Source of the DNA: Amycolatopsis sp. WAC 01376
Lineage (GTDB): Bacteria; Actinomycetota; Actinomycetes; Mycobacteriales; Pseudonocardiaceae
Direction: 5' to 3'
DNA length: 64,000 nucleotides
Assembly (NCBI RefSeq): GCF_003947415.1
Contig: NZ_QHKL01000003.1
Span: forward strand, 1,054,001 to 1,118,000
The notes below the pieces were generated by a model that was not told where the DNA came from, made no database searches, and worked only from the letters and a program-made list of their open reading frames with translations. Positions within the stretch are counted from its first letter, which is position 1, and every line of letters begins with the position of its first letter. The position numbers were made by a program, and so were the translations under genes. This document shows positions 32,652-41,140 of this stretch, one piece after another.

Positions 32652-32882
32652 ATGAAGCTGTTCCTGCAAATCCTGTTGATCGCCTCCAGCTTTTTCCTGG
32701 TGGTCGCCGTGTTGCTGCACCGCGGCCGTGGTGGCGGTCTGTCTTCGCTGTTCGGTGGCGGTATGCAGTCGAGCCTGTCCGGTTCCAGCGTGGCCGAGAA
32801 GAACCTCGACCGGATCACGGTGCTGCTGGGTTCGGTATGGCTGATCAGCATCATCGGCCTCGGGCTCCTGCTCAAGGTCTGA
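32652..32882 (+). CDS. secG: Preprotein translocase subunit SecG
   Basis: A 76-residue SecG of the SecYEG channel. Two membrane helices (FLQILLIASSFFLVVAVLL and ITVLLGSVWLISIIGLGLLL) flank the Gly/Ser-rich cytoplasmic loop LHRGRGGGLSSLFGGG, the family hallmark. The ATG at 32652 is chosen since the longer open frame upstream is not hydrophobic; GAGGATG lies just upstream. It follows tpiA, as in mycobacteria and streptomycetes. Confidence 0.95.
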   Translation: MKLFLQILLIASSFFLVVAVLLHRGRGGGLSSLFGGGMQSSLSGSSVAEKNLDRITVLLGSVWLISIIGLGLLLKV

Positions 32883-32904
32883 TCGATCCAGGTGTTTCGG
32901 CGTG

Positions 32905-32936
32905 CCTATGGGGGGCGCGCCGCCGATCCCTATAGG
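32905..32936. promoter_or_regulatory. Imperfect stem-loop in the rbpA leader
   Basis: CCTATGGGG pairs with CCCTATAGG (8 of 9 pairs) just upstream of the rbpA ribosome-binding site GAGG. Either a weak secG terminator or a structured 5' leader that could affect rbpA translation. Confidence 0.4.
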
Positions 32937-32947
32937 TGTGAGGATTC

Positions 32948-33289
32948 ATGGTTGGCGGTAACGCGATTCGGGGCACCCGTGTGGGTGCCGGACCTTCGGG
33001 CGAATCGGAACGGGGTGAGTCGGCGCCACGGCGCCGCATTTCCTACTGGTGCGCCAACGGGCACGAGGCACAGCCCTCGTTCTCGATGGACGCCGAGATT
33101 CCCGACGAGTGGGACTGCCCGCGCTGCGGGCTGCCCGGCGGACAGGACGAGAAGAACCCTCCTGCCGCGCCGCGGACCGAGCCTTACAAGACTCACCTCG
33201 CGTACGTGAAGGAACGGCGTTCCGACGCCGACGGCGAGGCCATTCTCGCCGAGGCGCTGGAGCGGTTGCGCCAGCGCCGGGAGATCTAG
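32948..33289 (+). CDS. rbpA: RNA polymerase-binding protein RbpA
   Basis: A 113-residue RbpA, the actinobacterial factor that binds core RNA polymerase and the principal sigma factor and stabilises open complexes. The N-terminal tail GGNAIRGTRVGAGPSGESER is typical, followed by the zinc-bearing core (YWCANGH, WDCPRCGLPGG) and the sigma-interaction helix EAILAEALERLRQRR at the C-terminus. ATG with GAGG 5 nt upstream. It stands alone; a histidine-kinase gene converges on it, ending 8 bp away. Confidence 0.96.
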   Translation: MVGGNAIRGTRVGAGPSGESERGESAPRRRISYWCANGHEAQPSFSMDAEIPDEWDCPRCGLPGGQDEKNPPAAPRTEPYKTHLAYVKERRSDADGEAILAEALERLRQRREI

Positions 33290-33296
33290 CCGCTGG

Positions 33297-34499
33297 TCAC
33301 CGGTCGAGCGGGTACCGGGCACGCACCCGGAACCCGCCGTCCTCGGTGTCGGCGGTCTCGAAGCTCCCACCCAGCAGTCGAGCGCGTTCGGCCAGTCCGG
33401 TCAGCCCGTGCCCTCCCGAGGGCAGGGCCGCACCGGCTGTCCGGGCGCGCTCGTTGCGTATTTCGACCTTGAGGGAACCGTGCTCACCCTGGATCCGGAT
33501 GGTCGCGGTGGCGCCGGGCGCGTGCTTGTGCACGTTCGTCAGGCATTCCTGCACGGTCCGGTAGGCCGCCGCCGAAACCTGGCTTGGCAGGAGATCGGGG
33601 ATCCGTTCGACGGTGAGGTGCACCGGGACGTCCGAGCCGCGGATCAGCCGGTCGAGTTCGTTGATCCCCGGGCGCGGTCCGTCGTCTTCGGAGCCCGAGC
33701 GCAGCACACTCACGAGTGACCGCAGTTCCTCGAGCGTTTTGGTGCTCAGTTTCCGGATGACCTGCGCGGTTTCGAGCGAACGAGCGTCGGTGGTCTGCGC
33801 CTGGAGCGCGCCGGCCTGCATCGCGATCAGCGTGATCTGGTGCGAGACGACGTCATGCATCTCCCGTGCGAGCCGGGCGCGTTCCTCCGCGCGGACGGCG
33901 TCGGCGTGGAAGCGGCGCTCGCGGTCGCGGCTGGCGGCGAGTTCGGAGAGCTTCTGCGAGATCTCGGTCCGCGCGCCGATGAGCAGGCCGATGGCCACCG
34001 GCATCCCGGCGACGATGACGCCGTAGATCCCGTCCAGAACGTGTTCGCGCCAGCTGAGCTCGACGAAGTCGGCCAGCGGCCATTGGACGAACCGGCAGGT
34101 GAAGACGAGCGCGAACCCGGTCCAGGTCTGCCAGTGCATCTGCTTGCGGGTGGCGAGGAAACCGAGCGCGATCATCGCGGCCAGCTGGGACCAGCCCGCC
34201 AGGAAACCGGGGACGGTGACGATCACCGCGAGGAACGGCAGCTTGCGGCGGAACGCGAGACCGAGGCACGCGGCGCCGGAGAGGTAGATGGAGTACGGCT
34301 GGGCCTTCTCGGGGATCACCAGCCAGACATCGAGCGCGGCCAGGAAGATCGCGAGCGTATCGACGCCCAGCGCGACCAGCGCCGGACGTTTGATCTTGGC
34401 GAACGACATGACCCCGGCGGCACGGCGCATCCGGTCGGCGGCGTCCGCTCCGGAGCCGCCCACCGAGATACCTGGCATCGAGAGACCCTCTGTGCTCAT
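33297..34499 (-). CDS. Orphan NarL/DesK-type sensor histidine kinase
   Basis: A 400-residue membrane histidine kinase. About five hydrophobic segments occupy the first 170 residues (VDTLAIFLAALDVWLVIP, LPFLAVIVTVPGFLAG, IYGVIVAGMPVAIGLLIG). Then come a HisKA_3 dimerisation helix with the phospho-acceptor in LAREMHDVVSHQITLIAMQ and a HATPase_c domain with VQECLTNVHKHAPG and GHGLTGLAERARLLGG. The ATG at 34499 has GAGG 9 nt upstream; GTG at 34514 is an alternative. No response-regulator gene is adjacent, unusual for this class. The signal is unknown. Confidence 0.9.
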   Translation of the reverse strand: MSTEGLSMPGISVGGSGADAADRMRRAAGVMSFAKIKRPALVALGVDTLAIFLAALDVWLVIPEKAQPYSIYLSGAACLGLAFRRKLPFLAVIVTVPGFLAGWSQLAAMIALGFLATRKQMHWQTWTGFALVFTCRFVQWPLADFVELSWREHVLDGIYGVIVAGMPVAIGLLIGARTEISQKLSELAASRDRERRFHADAVRAEERARLAREMHDVVSHQITLIAMQAGALQAQTTDARSLETAQVIRKLSTKTLEELRSLVSVLRSGSEDDGPRPGINELDRLIRGSDVPVHLTVERIPDLLPSQVSAAAYRTVQECLTNVHKHAPGATATIRIQGEHGSLKVEIRNERARTAGAALPSGGHGLTGLAERARLLGGSFETADTEDGGFRVRARYPLDR

Positions 34500-34704
34500 C
34501 GCTGGCGACCTCACTCGTCTTGTGGACTTGAATGGTGAGACGTGTTCTTCGCCCGATCGGGACGCGCAGGAACGAACAAATGTGCGGATGCTAACGGGTG
34601 GATGTGCAAGGGCGGTAAGTTTCCCCCAGTCGGGCTAGCGACTGTCCGGTCACTGTCCGTTCTGCGGACAAGTGCATGAACGTTCGGTCGGTCAAGGCGC
34701 GGAC

Positions 34705-34729
34705 CGGACCACCCGGGCTCGGTGGTCCG
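34705..34729. repeat. Stem-loop upstream of the histidine kinase gene
   Basis: CGGACCACC pairs perfectly with GGTGGTCCG around a 7-nt loop. It lies about 200 bp upstream of the kinase start in a region rich in GTTCGGTCGG-like repeats. It could be a regulator site or part of a leader. The rest of the 616-bp gap (34500-35115) holds a degenerate CTTCAGA hairpin remnant (34830-34853), the 21-bp array and the pgl terminator, and no gene. Confidence 0.5.
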
Positions 34730-34923
34730 TTGATCGTTCGGACGCGCGAACAAGTCCTCTCTGATGCCGAAGCCCCCGGAAGTTGATCTACGTCACGTTT
34801 CGTGGCCGCGCGGTGACCCTGCCGCGCGTCGTTCCCGACCTTCAGAGTAGGGAAGAGAGACCTTCCGGGACTTCCGCCATGGGGGTGTCACCACTGAACC
34901 CGCGTTGGGTCGTGATCAGACCC

Positions 34924-35028
34924 GTAACTCGCGTGATCGAAGACGTAACTCACGTGATTGAAGCCGTACAACCGAGTTACGCCTCTGATCACGCGAGTTA
35001 CGTCTCCAAGCACGCGAGTTACGACTTG
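34924..35028. repeat. 21-bp-period repeat array 2 (five clear units)
   Basis: Five 21-bp units begin at 34924, 34945, 34966, 34987 and 35008, and a decayed one (sharing CGTGATC in phase) precedes them at 34903. Units 1 and 2 carry ACTCGCGTGAT or ACTCACGTGAT; unit 3 carries CCGAGTTACG; units 4 and 5 carry CACGCGAGTTACG, the reverse orientation. The array thus has inverted halves and could fold on itself. Every unit is seven codons long, so reading frames stay open across it, giving a spurious heptapeptide pattern. Confidence 0.85.
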
Positions 35029-35054
35029 GGGACCTCGCCCTCCCGGCCCCTGAA

Positions 35055-35109
35055 GCGCGTGAAGGCCCCCTTCCCTCGGCTCAGCCGAGGGAAGGGGGCC
35101 TTCACGCGC
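35055..35109. terminator. 55-bp perfect palindrome after pgl
   Basis: Twenty-seven-base arms around a single C, with outer ends GCGCGTGAAGGCCCCC. It is 6 nt after the pgl stop (minus strand), so it most likely ends the tkt-to-pgl transcript. Nearly identical to 18073-18133 over the inner 53 bp, with a different central base. Confidence 0.78.
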
Positions 35110-35115
35110 AAAGCG

Positions 35116-35871
35116 TCAGCCCGTAGGCGGCTGGTAGACCTTCGTCAGTTTCGAGGCGGAACCCCGGTCCAGCAGCCAGAGCGTGCGACGGCTGCCGCGG
35201 GCTCCCGCCACCGGGATCTGGACCTCGCCCGCACCGGCCAGCGCCTGCGCGACGGCGTCCGCCTTGGCGTCGCCGCCGGTGACCAGCCAGATGTCCTGCG
35301 CGCGACGGATCGCGGGCAGGGTCAGCGAGATCCGGGTCGGCGGCGGCTTCGGGCAGTCCCGCACCGCGACGACCGAACGCTCCTTCTCGTACACCGCCGG
35401 GCTCTCGGGGAAGATCGAGGCGGTGTGCCCCTCGCCGCCGAGGCCCAGCAGCATGATGTCGAACGCCGCGTCGTTGGCCGCCAGGACCTCCGCGTAGGCC
35501 GCGGCCGCCGCGTCGACGTCATCGCCGAACTCGCCGTCCGAGGGTGCCATGGCGTGCACCCGCTTCGGGTCGAGCGGGACGTGGTCGAGCAGCGCCTCGC
35601 GGGCCTGCTTCTCGTTGCGGTCGTCCGAGTCCGCCGGGACGAAGCGCTCGTCGCCCCAGTAGAGGTCCAGACGCGACCAGTCGATGGCGTCACGGGCACT
35701 GGAGTCGCGCAGTTCGCGCAGGATCGCGATCCCGGTGCCGCCGCCGGTGAGCACCACCGAAGCGGAGCCCTTGGCGGCCTGGACGTCGACGATCCGGGTG
35801 ACCAGCCTGGCCGCCGCGGCGGCGGCCAGGAGGTCCGGGTTCTCGTAGACGACGACCTCGGTCTTGCTCAT
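35116..35871 (-). CDS. pgl: 6-phosphogluconolactonase
   Basis: A 251-residue NagB/RpiA-fold lactonase hydrolysing 6-phosphogluconolactone made by Zwf. Marks are VVLTGGGTGIAILREL near residue 40, WSRLDLYWGDERFVPADSDD, and LLGLGGEGHTASIFP with the catalytic His. ATG overlaps the opcA stop (ATGA). Last gene of the six-gene pentose-phosphate operon, directly before its hairpin terminator. Confidence 0.95.
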   Translation of the reverse strand: MSKTEVVVYENPDLLAAAAAARLVTRIVDVQAAKGSASVVLTGGGTGIAILRELRDSSARDAIDWSRLDLYWGDERFVPADSDDRNEKQAREALLDHVPLDPKRVHAMAPSDGEFGDDVDAAAAAYAEVLAANDAAFDIMLLGLGGEGHTASIFPESPAVYEKERSVVAVRDCPKPPPTRISLTLPAIRRAQDIWLVTGGDAKADAVAQALAGAGEVQIPVAGARGSRRTLWLLDRGSASKLTKVYQPPTG

Positions 35872-36860
35872 GAGGTGCTCTTCCCGGTCTTGGCGGGCGC
35901 CTTCTTCGCCGCCGGAGCCGCCTTCTTCGCCGGAGCGGCCGTGCCCGACGAGATCTTGGAGAGCCCGTGGAGCGAAGCCTCGTAGACCTCGTCCGGGTCG
36001 AGCCGACGCAGCTCCTCGATCAGGCAGTCCTTGTTGTTGCGCCGCTGCAGGGCGATGCGGCGCGTCGGCTGGCCCGGCTGGGTCAGCGTGCCGACCCGGC
36101 CGTCCGGCCGGTGCAGTTCCACCGCGCCGGAACGCCGGTCCAGCGTCACCGAGATGATGCCCGCGGCGCCGCTGCTCTTGACCCGCTTCACCGGCACCTT
36201 GAGGTACTCGGCCAGCCAGCCGGCGAGCAGCTCGGTCGACGGCGAGTCGGCCTCACCGGTCACCGTCGCGCCGGTGACCTTCTCATGCGGCGGAAGGTCC
36301 AAAGCGGACACCAGCTGCGCGCGCCAGCTGGTCAGCCGGGTCCACGCCAGGTCGGTGTCACCCTCCACATAGGACTTCGCCCGGGTGGTGAGTGCCCTTA
36401 TGGGCGCCTTTTCCGCCGCCGAGTCGGTGATCCGGCGTTGCGCCAGCTCACCGAGCGGATCCTTGGCCGGGGCCTTCGGACCGGTACCCGGCCACCAGGT
36501 GACGATCGGCGCGTCGGCCTGCAGCAGCGGCACGACCGCGCTCTGGCCCTGCGAGGCCAGCGGACCGTAGAGCCGCAGGACGATGACCTCGCTCGCGCCG
36601 GCGTCGCCGCCGACCCGGATCTGGCCGTCGATCCGCGGCGCGGCGGTCCGCGCGCCCTTGGCCACCACGATCACCCGCGAGGGGTGCTCCCGGCTGGCCT
36701 CGTTGGCGGCTTCGATCGCCTCTTCGAGCTTGTCGTCGTCGTCCGCCACGATGACCAGTGTCAGCACGCGGCCGAGCGCCACCTGCCCGCCCTGTTCGCG
36801 GATCTCGACGAGCTTCTTGTTCAGCTGCGACGTCGTGGTCGACGGCAGGTCGATGATCAC
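35868..36860 (-). CDS. opcA: Glucose-6-phosphate dehydrogenase assembly protein OpcA
   Basis: A 330-residue OpcA, which activates or assembles Zwf in actinobacteria and cyanobacteria. It begins VIIDLPSTTTSQLNKKLVEI. Other family segments are LVIVADDD, QADAPIVTWWPGTGP and DLAWTRLTSWRAQLV. The C-terminus is a low-complexity Ala/Lys/Pro tail (PAKKAAPAAKKAPAKTGK) that may contact nucleic acid or simply be a linker. The GTG at 36860 overlaps the zwf stop; upstream in-frame codons belong inside zwf. Confidence 0.95.
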   Translation of the reverse strand: MIIDLPSTTTSQLNKKLVEIREQGGQVALGRVLTLVIVADDDDKLEEAIEAANEASREHPSRVIVVAKGARTAAPRIDGQIRVGGDAGASEVIVLRLYGPLASQGQSAVVPLLQADAPIVTWWPGTGPKAPAKDPLGELAQRRITDSAAEKAPIRALTTRAKSYVEGDTDLAWTRLTSWRAQLVSALDLPPHEKVTGATVTGEADSPSTELLAGWLAEYLKVPVKRVKSSGAAGIISVTLDRRSGAVELHRPDGRVGTLTQPGQPTRRIALQRRNNKDCLIEELRRLDPDEVYEASLHGLSKISSGTAAPAKKAAPAAKKAPAKTGKSTS

Positions 36861-38386
36861 GGACGCCTCCAGTTCCGGCCGGTACGTTCCAGCATTTCGT
36901 CCGCGGACGGCGGTCCCCACGAGCCGGGCGGGTACGCCTCGGGCGCGCCCTTCTTGGCCCAGTGGTCGAGGATCGGGTCCAGGATCTCCCAGGACAGTTC
37001 GACCTCTTCGTTCACCGGGAACAGCGACGGTTCGCCGAGCAGCACGTCCAGGATGAGCCGTTCGTAGGCCTCCGGGGACGACTCGGTGAACGCGTGCCCG
37101 TAGCCGAAGTCCATGGTGACGTCGCGGACCTCCATCGTGGTCCCCGGCACCTTCGACCCGAACCTCAGCGTGATGCCCTCGTCGGGCTGCACCCGGATCA
37201 CCAGCGCGTTCTGGCCCAGTTCCTCGGTCGAGGTGGAGTCGAACGGCAGATGCGGCGCCCGTTTGAACACCACGGCGATCTCGGTGACCCGGCGGCCGAG
37301 CCGCTTGCCGGTGCGCAGGTAGAACGGCACCCCCGCCCAGCGGCGGTTCTGCACCTCCAGCGTCACCGCGGCGTAGGTCTCGGTCGTCGAGTCCTTCGCG
37401 AAACCGCCTTCCTGCAGCAGGCCCGGCACCTTCATGCCGCCCTGCCAGCCGCCCGCGTACTGCCCGCGCGCGGTGGTCTCGTCGAACGGTGCCAGCGGCT
37501 TGGTCGCCGAGAGCACCTTGACCTTCTCCGCGCGAAGAGCGCGCGGAGCGAACGAGACCGGCTCCTCCATCGCGGTCAGCGCGAGGAGCTGCAACAGGTG
37601 GTTCTGGATGACGTCGCGTGCGGCGCCGATGCCGTCGTAGTACCCCGCGCGGCCGCCGAGGCCGATGTCCTCGGCCATGGTGATCTGCACGTGGTCGACG
37701 TAGTTGGCGTTCCAGATCGGCTCGAACAGCTGGTTCGCGAAACGCAGCGCCAGCAGGTTCTGCACCGTCTCCTTGCCGAGGTAGTGGTCGATGCGGAACA
37801 CCGACTCCTCGGGGAAGACGTCGTTCACGATCCCGTTGAGCTCCTTGGCGCTCTTGAGGTCGCGGCCGAAGGGCTTCTCGATGACGACGCGGCGCCAGGT
37901 GTCCTCACTCGCCTCGGCGAGGCCGGAGCGGGCGAGCTGCTTGGTCACCACCGGGAACGCGCTCGGCGGGATCGACAGGTAGAACGCGGTGTTGCCACCG
38001 GTGCCACGCTCGGCGTCGAGATCCTTGACCGTCTGCGCGAGCCGGTCGAAGGCGTCGTCGTCGTCGAAGGTGCCCTGGACGAACCGGATGCCTTCGGCGA
38101 GCCGGTTCCACACCGACTCCTTGAACGGCGTCCGCGCGTGCTCCTTGACCGAGTCGTGCACGAGCTCGCCGAAGTCCTGGTGCTCCCAGTCCCGGCGGGC
38201 GAAACCGACCAGCGAGAACCCGGCGGGCAGCAGCCCGCGGTGGGCGAGGTCGTAGATCGCCGGCATCAGCTTCTTGCGGGCGAGGTCACCGGTGACGCCG
38301 AAGATCACCAGGCTGGAGGGCCCGGCGATCCGCGGCAGCCGCTTGTCGCGCGGATCGCGCAGCGGGTTGTTCCAGGCACGTGTCAC
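36857..38386 (-). CDS. zwf: Glucose-6-phosphate 1-dehydrogenase
   Basis: A 509-residue G6PDH, the NADP-reducing entry to the pentose-phosphate pathway. The nucleotide fold is SLVIFGVTGDLARKKLMPAI, and the active-site His is in FRIDHYLGKETVQNLL. EKPFGRDLKSAKELN and the C-terminal WEILDPILDHW also fit. GTG start overlapping the pgi stop by 4 bp. Followed at once by opcA, its assembly partner. Confidence 0.97.
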   Translation of the reverse strand: MTRAWNNPLRDPRDKRLPRIAGPSSLVIFGVTGDLARKKLMPAIYDLAHRGLLPAGFSLVGFARRDWEHQDFGELVHDSVKEHARTPFKESVWNRLAEGIRFVQGTFDDDDAFDRLAQTVKDLDAERGTGGNTAFYLSIPPSAFPVVTKQLARSGLAEASEDTWRRVVIEKPFGRDLKSAKELNGIVNDVFPEESVFRIDHYLGKETVQNLLALRFANQLFEPIWNANYVDHVQITMAEDIGLGGRAGYYDGIGAARDVIQNHLLQLLALTAMEEPVSFAPRALRAEKVKVLSATKPLAPFDETTARGQYAGGWQGGMKVPGLLQEGGFAKDSTTETYAAVTLEVQNRRWAGVPFYLRTGKRLGRRVTEIAVVFKRAPHLPFDSTSTEELGQNALVIRVQPDEGITLRFGSKVPGTTMEVRDVTMDFGYGHAFTESSPEAYERLILDVLLGEPSLFPVNEEVELSWEILDPILDHWAKKGAPEAYPPGSWGPPSADEMLERTGRNWRRP

Positions 38387-40002
38387 TCGCCGGCCTCCTG
38401 TACCGCGCGGACCAGTCCGGCCAGGCCGGCGGCCCGGTCGGTGAGGTGCAGGCGCAGCACCGGGCGACCGTGCTCCGCGAGCACCTGGCCGTCGCCGAGC
38501 GCCTGCGCGTGCTGGAGCACGCCGAGCGTGTACGGCCGGTCCGGGACGTCCAGGTCGTTCTCGACCGCGCCGGTGATCTGCAGGAAGACACCGTTCTGGT
38601 GCCCGCCCTTGTGGTACTGCCCGGTCGAGTGCAGGAACCGCGGCCCCCAGCCGAACGTGGTCTGGCGACCAGTGCGCTTGGCGATCTCGCCACGCAGGAG
38701 CGACGTCGACGCGTCATCGAGACGGTCGAGGTACGCCTGCACCGCGATGTAGCCGTTTTCCGGGGCGGAATCGAAGAAAGCCCGCAGGATGTCCGCGAGC
38801 TTTCCGTCGGTGGCCACGCCTTCCGAGCCGAACACCTCGACCGCGCCGTCCACAGTGGACGGCTTCTCGCCGCCCTTGAGCGCGTCCGGGTTGTCCAGCA
38901 AGGAACGGGCCGCCTTCTTCGCGGCCTCGACGTCGGGCTGGTCGAACGGGTTGATCCCGAGCAGCCGCCCGGCGAGCGCGGTGGCGAACTCCCACAGCAG
39001 GAACTGCGCGCCGAGCGGCCCGGTCACGGAGATCTTCGCGGTGCCTTCCGCGGGGCCGACCGCCACCGGAGTGGCGTCGGCCTTGGCGTCGGCGAACCCG
39101 GGGGAGTCCGGGCCCTCGACGGCGACGGGGAGGAGCCCGGTGCCCTGCTTGCCGGTGGATTCGGCGATCAGCTGCTCCGCCCAGTCGGCGAAGCCCTTGA
39201 TACCGGAACCCGTGTCGCCGATGACGACCTTCTCGGCGCCGCGCTCATGTGCCGCGACCCACGCCGAGGCGAGCTTGATCGCTGGGTTGTCGGTGACGTC
39301 GTCGGCGAGGTTGCCCGCGACGGCAGCGGCCTGGTCGAGCAGACGGGCGACGTCCGCGCCGGCGAGACCGGCCGGGACGAGCCCGAACGCGGTCAGCGCC
39401 GAGTAGCGGCCGCCGACGTTCGGGTCGGCGAGGAAGACCTTGCGGTAACCCTCCTTTTCGGACAGTTCCGCGAACGGCGAGCCGGGGTCGGTGACGACCA
39501 CGATCCGCCGGGCCGCGTCGATGCCCGCGTCGGCGAAGGCCTTGGCGAAGATCCGCCGGTGGCTGTCGGTCTCGACGGTGCCGCCGGACTTCGACGACAC
39601 CACGATGACCGTGCGCTCCAGGTCACCGGCGAGAGCGTCGGCGACCTGGCCAGGGTCGGTGGTGTCGAGGACGGTCAGCGCGACGCCGTCCGTCGCGGTG
39701 ATCACCTCGGGGGCCAGCGACGAACCGCCCATGCCCGCGAGGACGACGCGATCGACGCCCTCGGAACGCAGGTCGGTCCGCAGTGCCTCGATCTCGCCGA
39801 TCAACGGCCGCGAGGACTTGTGCAGCGTCGTCCACGAGAGACGGATCGACGCTTCGGACTCGGCTTCGGGACCCCACAGTGTGGCGTCCTGGGACGCCAG
39901 TTTCGATGCGACCTGGTCGGCGACGAGCCGCTCCGCGAACGGAGCGGCTTCGCCGGCCAGGGCGGCGTCGATGATGTCGACGCCTGTCGTTTCCCCTGCC
40001 AT
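38383..40002 (-). CDS. pgi: Glucose-6-phosphate isomerase
   Basis: A 539-residue isomerase interconverting glucose 6-phosphate and fructose 6-phosphate. Two SIS-type halves are visible: VVLAGMGGSSLAPEVI, VVSSKSGGTVETDSH, then VVIGDTGSGIKGFADW. The C-terminal block FLHSTGQYHKGGHQNGVFLQ carries the catalytic His and Lys region. This short actinobacterial type sits between tal and zwf; in M. tuberculosis pgi lies elsewhere, so its presence here makes the operon a complete carbon-cycling set. Starts 8 nt after tal. Confidence 0.94.
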   Translation of the reverse strand: MAGETTGVDIIDAALAGEAAPFAERLVADQVASKLASQDATLWGPEAESEASIRLSWTTLHKSSRPLIGEIEALRTDLRSEGVDRVVLAGMGGSSLAPEVITATDGVALTVLDTTDPGQVADALAGDLERTVIVVSSKSGGTVETDSHRRIFAKAFADAGIDAARRIVVVTDPGSPFAELSEKEGYRKVFLADPNVGGRYSALTAFGLVPAGLAGADVARLLDQAAAVAGNLADDVTDNPAIKLASAWVAAHERGAEKVVIGDTGSGIKGFADWAEQLIAESTGKQGTGLLPVAVEGPDSPGFADAKADATPVAVGPAEGTAKISVTGPLGAQFLLWEFATALAGRLLGINPFDQPDVEAAKKAARSLLDNPDALKGGEKPSTVDGAVEVFGSEGVATDGKLADILRAFFDSAPENGYIAVQAYLDRLDDASTSLLRGEIAKRTGRQTTFGWGPRFLHSTGQYHKGGHQNGVFLQITGAVENDLDVPDRPYTLGVLQHAQALGDGQVLAEHGRPVLRLHLTDRAAGLAGLVRAVQEAGE

Positions 40003-40010
40003 GGTCCAGA

Positions 40011-41135
40011 TCAGTCCTTTGCCTTTTCGAGCTGCCCGGTGACGGTCTCGAGAAGCTCCACCCAGGACTTCTCGAACTTCTCGACGCCCTCGTCCTCGAG
40101 GACCTTGAAGACGTCGTCGATGTCGATGCCGACCACACGCAGCTTGTCGAAGACGATCTGCGCGTCGGGGCCCTTGCCGGTCACCGTGTCACCGGTGATC
40201 TCGGCGTGGTCGCCCGCGGCGTCGAGGGTCTTCTCCGGCATCGTGTTGACCGTGTCCTTGACGACGAGCTGGTCCACGTAGCGGGTGTCGGAGTACTGCG
40301 GGTCCTTCACACCGGTGGAGGCCCACAGCGGACGCTGCGCGTTCGCGCCTGCCTCCGCGAGCGCCTTCCAGCGGTCCGAGGCGAAGAGCTCCTCGAACGC
40401 CGCGTACGCGAGGCGCGCGTTGGCGATGGCGGCCTCACCGCGCAGCGCGATGGCCGCTTCGGTGCCGATGGCGTCGAGGCGCTTGTCGATCTCGGTGTCC
40501 ACACGGGACACGAAGAACGACGCGACCGAGTGGATGCCCTTGAGGTCGTGGCCGTTGGCCTTGGCCTGCTCCAGCCCGGCGAAGTAGGCCTCGATGACCG
40601 CCCGGTACCGCTCGACCGAGAAGATCAGCGTGACGTTGACGCTGATGCCCTCGGCCAGGGTCTTGGTGATCGCCGGGAGACCCTCCTCGGTGGCCGGGAT
40701 CTTGATCAGCACGTTCGGCCGGTCCACGGTCTTCCACAGGTCCTGCGCCTCGGCCACCGTCTTGTCGGAGTCCTTGGCCAGCCGCGGGTCCACCTCGATG
40801 GACACCCGGCCGTCGACCCCGTTCGTGGCGGTGTAGACGTCGCGGAACAGGTCCGCGGCGTTGCGCACGTCGGTGGTGGTCAGCTCGCGGATGGTGGCCT
40901 CGACGTCGGCGCCGCGGGCGGCGAGCTCCTTGGTCTGCTCGTCGTACGCCTCGCCCTTCGACATCGCGTTGGCGAAGATCGTCGGGTTCGTGGTGACGCC
41001 CACGACGTGCTTGTCGCGGATCAGGTCGGCGAGGTTGCCGGTGTTCAGGCGCTCACGGGACAGGTCGTCGAGCCAGATCGAGACGCCTGCCTCGGACAGC
41101 TGAGCGAGCTTGTCGTTGCTCATGTGCTGCGTCAT
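40011..41135 (-). CDS. tal: Transaldolase
   Basis: A 374-residue transaldolase of the long actinobacterial type, moving a dihydroxyacetone unit between sedoheptulose 7-phosphate and glyceraldehyde 3-phosphate. It starts LAQLSEAGVSIWLDDLSRER, and VTTNPTIFANAMSKG is the first barrel strand. The Schiff-base Lys is in RPNVLIKIPATEEGLPAI. LWASTGVKDPQYSDTRYVDQL is the later signature. It lies 5 nt after tkt. Ribosome-binding GGGATGA is just upstream of the ATG. Confidence 0.96.
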   Translation of the reverse strand: MTQHMSNDKLAQLSEAGVSIWLDDLSRERLNTGNLADLIRDKHVVGVTTNPTIFANAMSKGEAYDEQTKELAARGADVEATIRELTTTDVRNAADLFRDVYTATNGVDGRVSIEVDPRLAKDSDKTVAEAQDLWKTVDRPNVLIKIPATEEGLPAITKTLAEGISVNVTLIFSVERYRAVIEAYFAGLEQAKANGHDLKGIHSVASFFVSRVDTEIDKRLDAIGTEAAIALRGEAAIANARLAYAAFEELFASDRWKALAEAGANAQRPLWASTGVKDPQYSDTRYVDQLVVKDTVNTMPEKTLDAAGDHAEITGDTVTGKGPDAQIVFDKLRVVGIDIDDVFKVLEDEGVEKFEKSWVELLETVTGQLEKAKD

Positions 41136-41140
41136 CCCCT

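Noticed and set aside
34783..35985. Open frame through the second 21-bp array giving a heptapeptide repeat
   Set aside because: The periodicity follows from 21 being a multiple of three; the frame also runs through a terminator palindrome and antisense to pgl.
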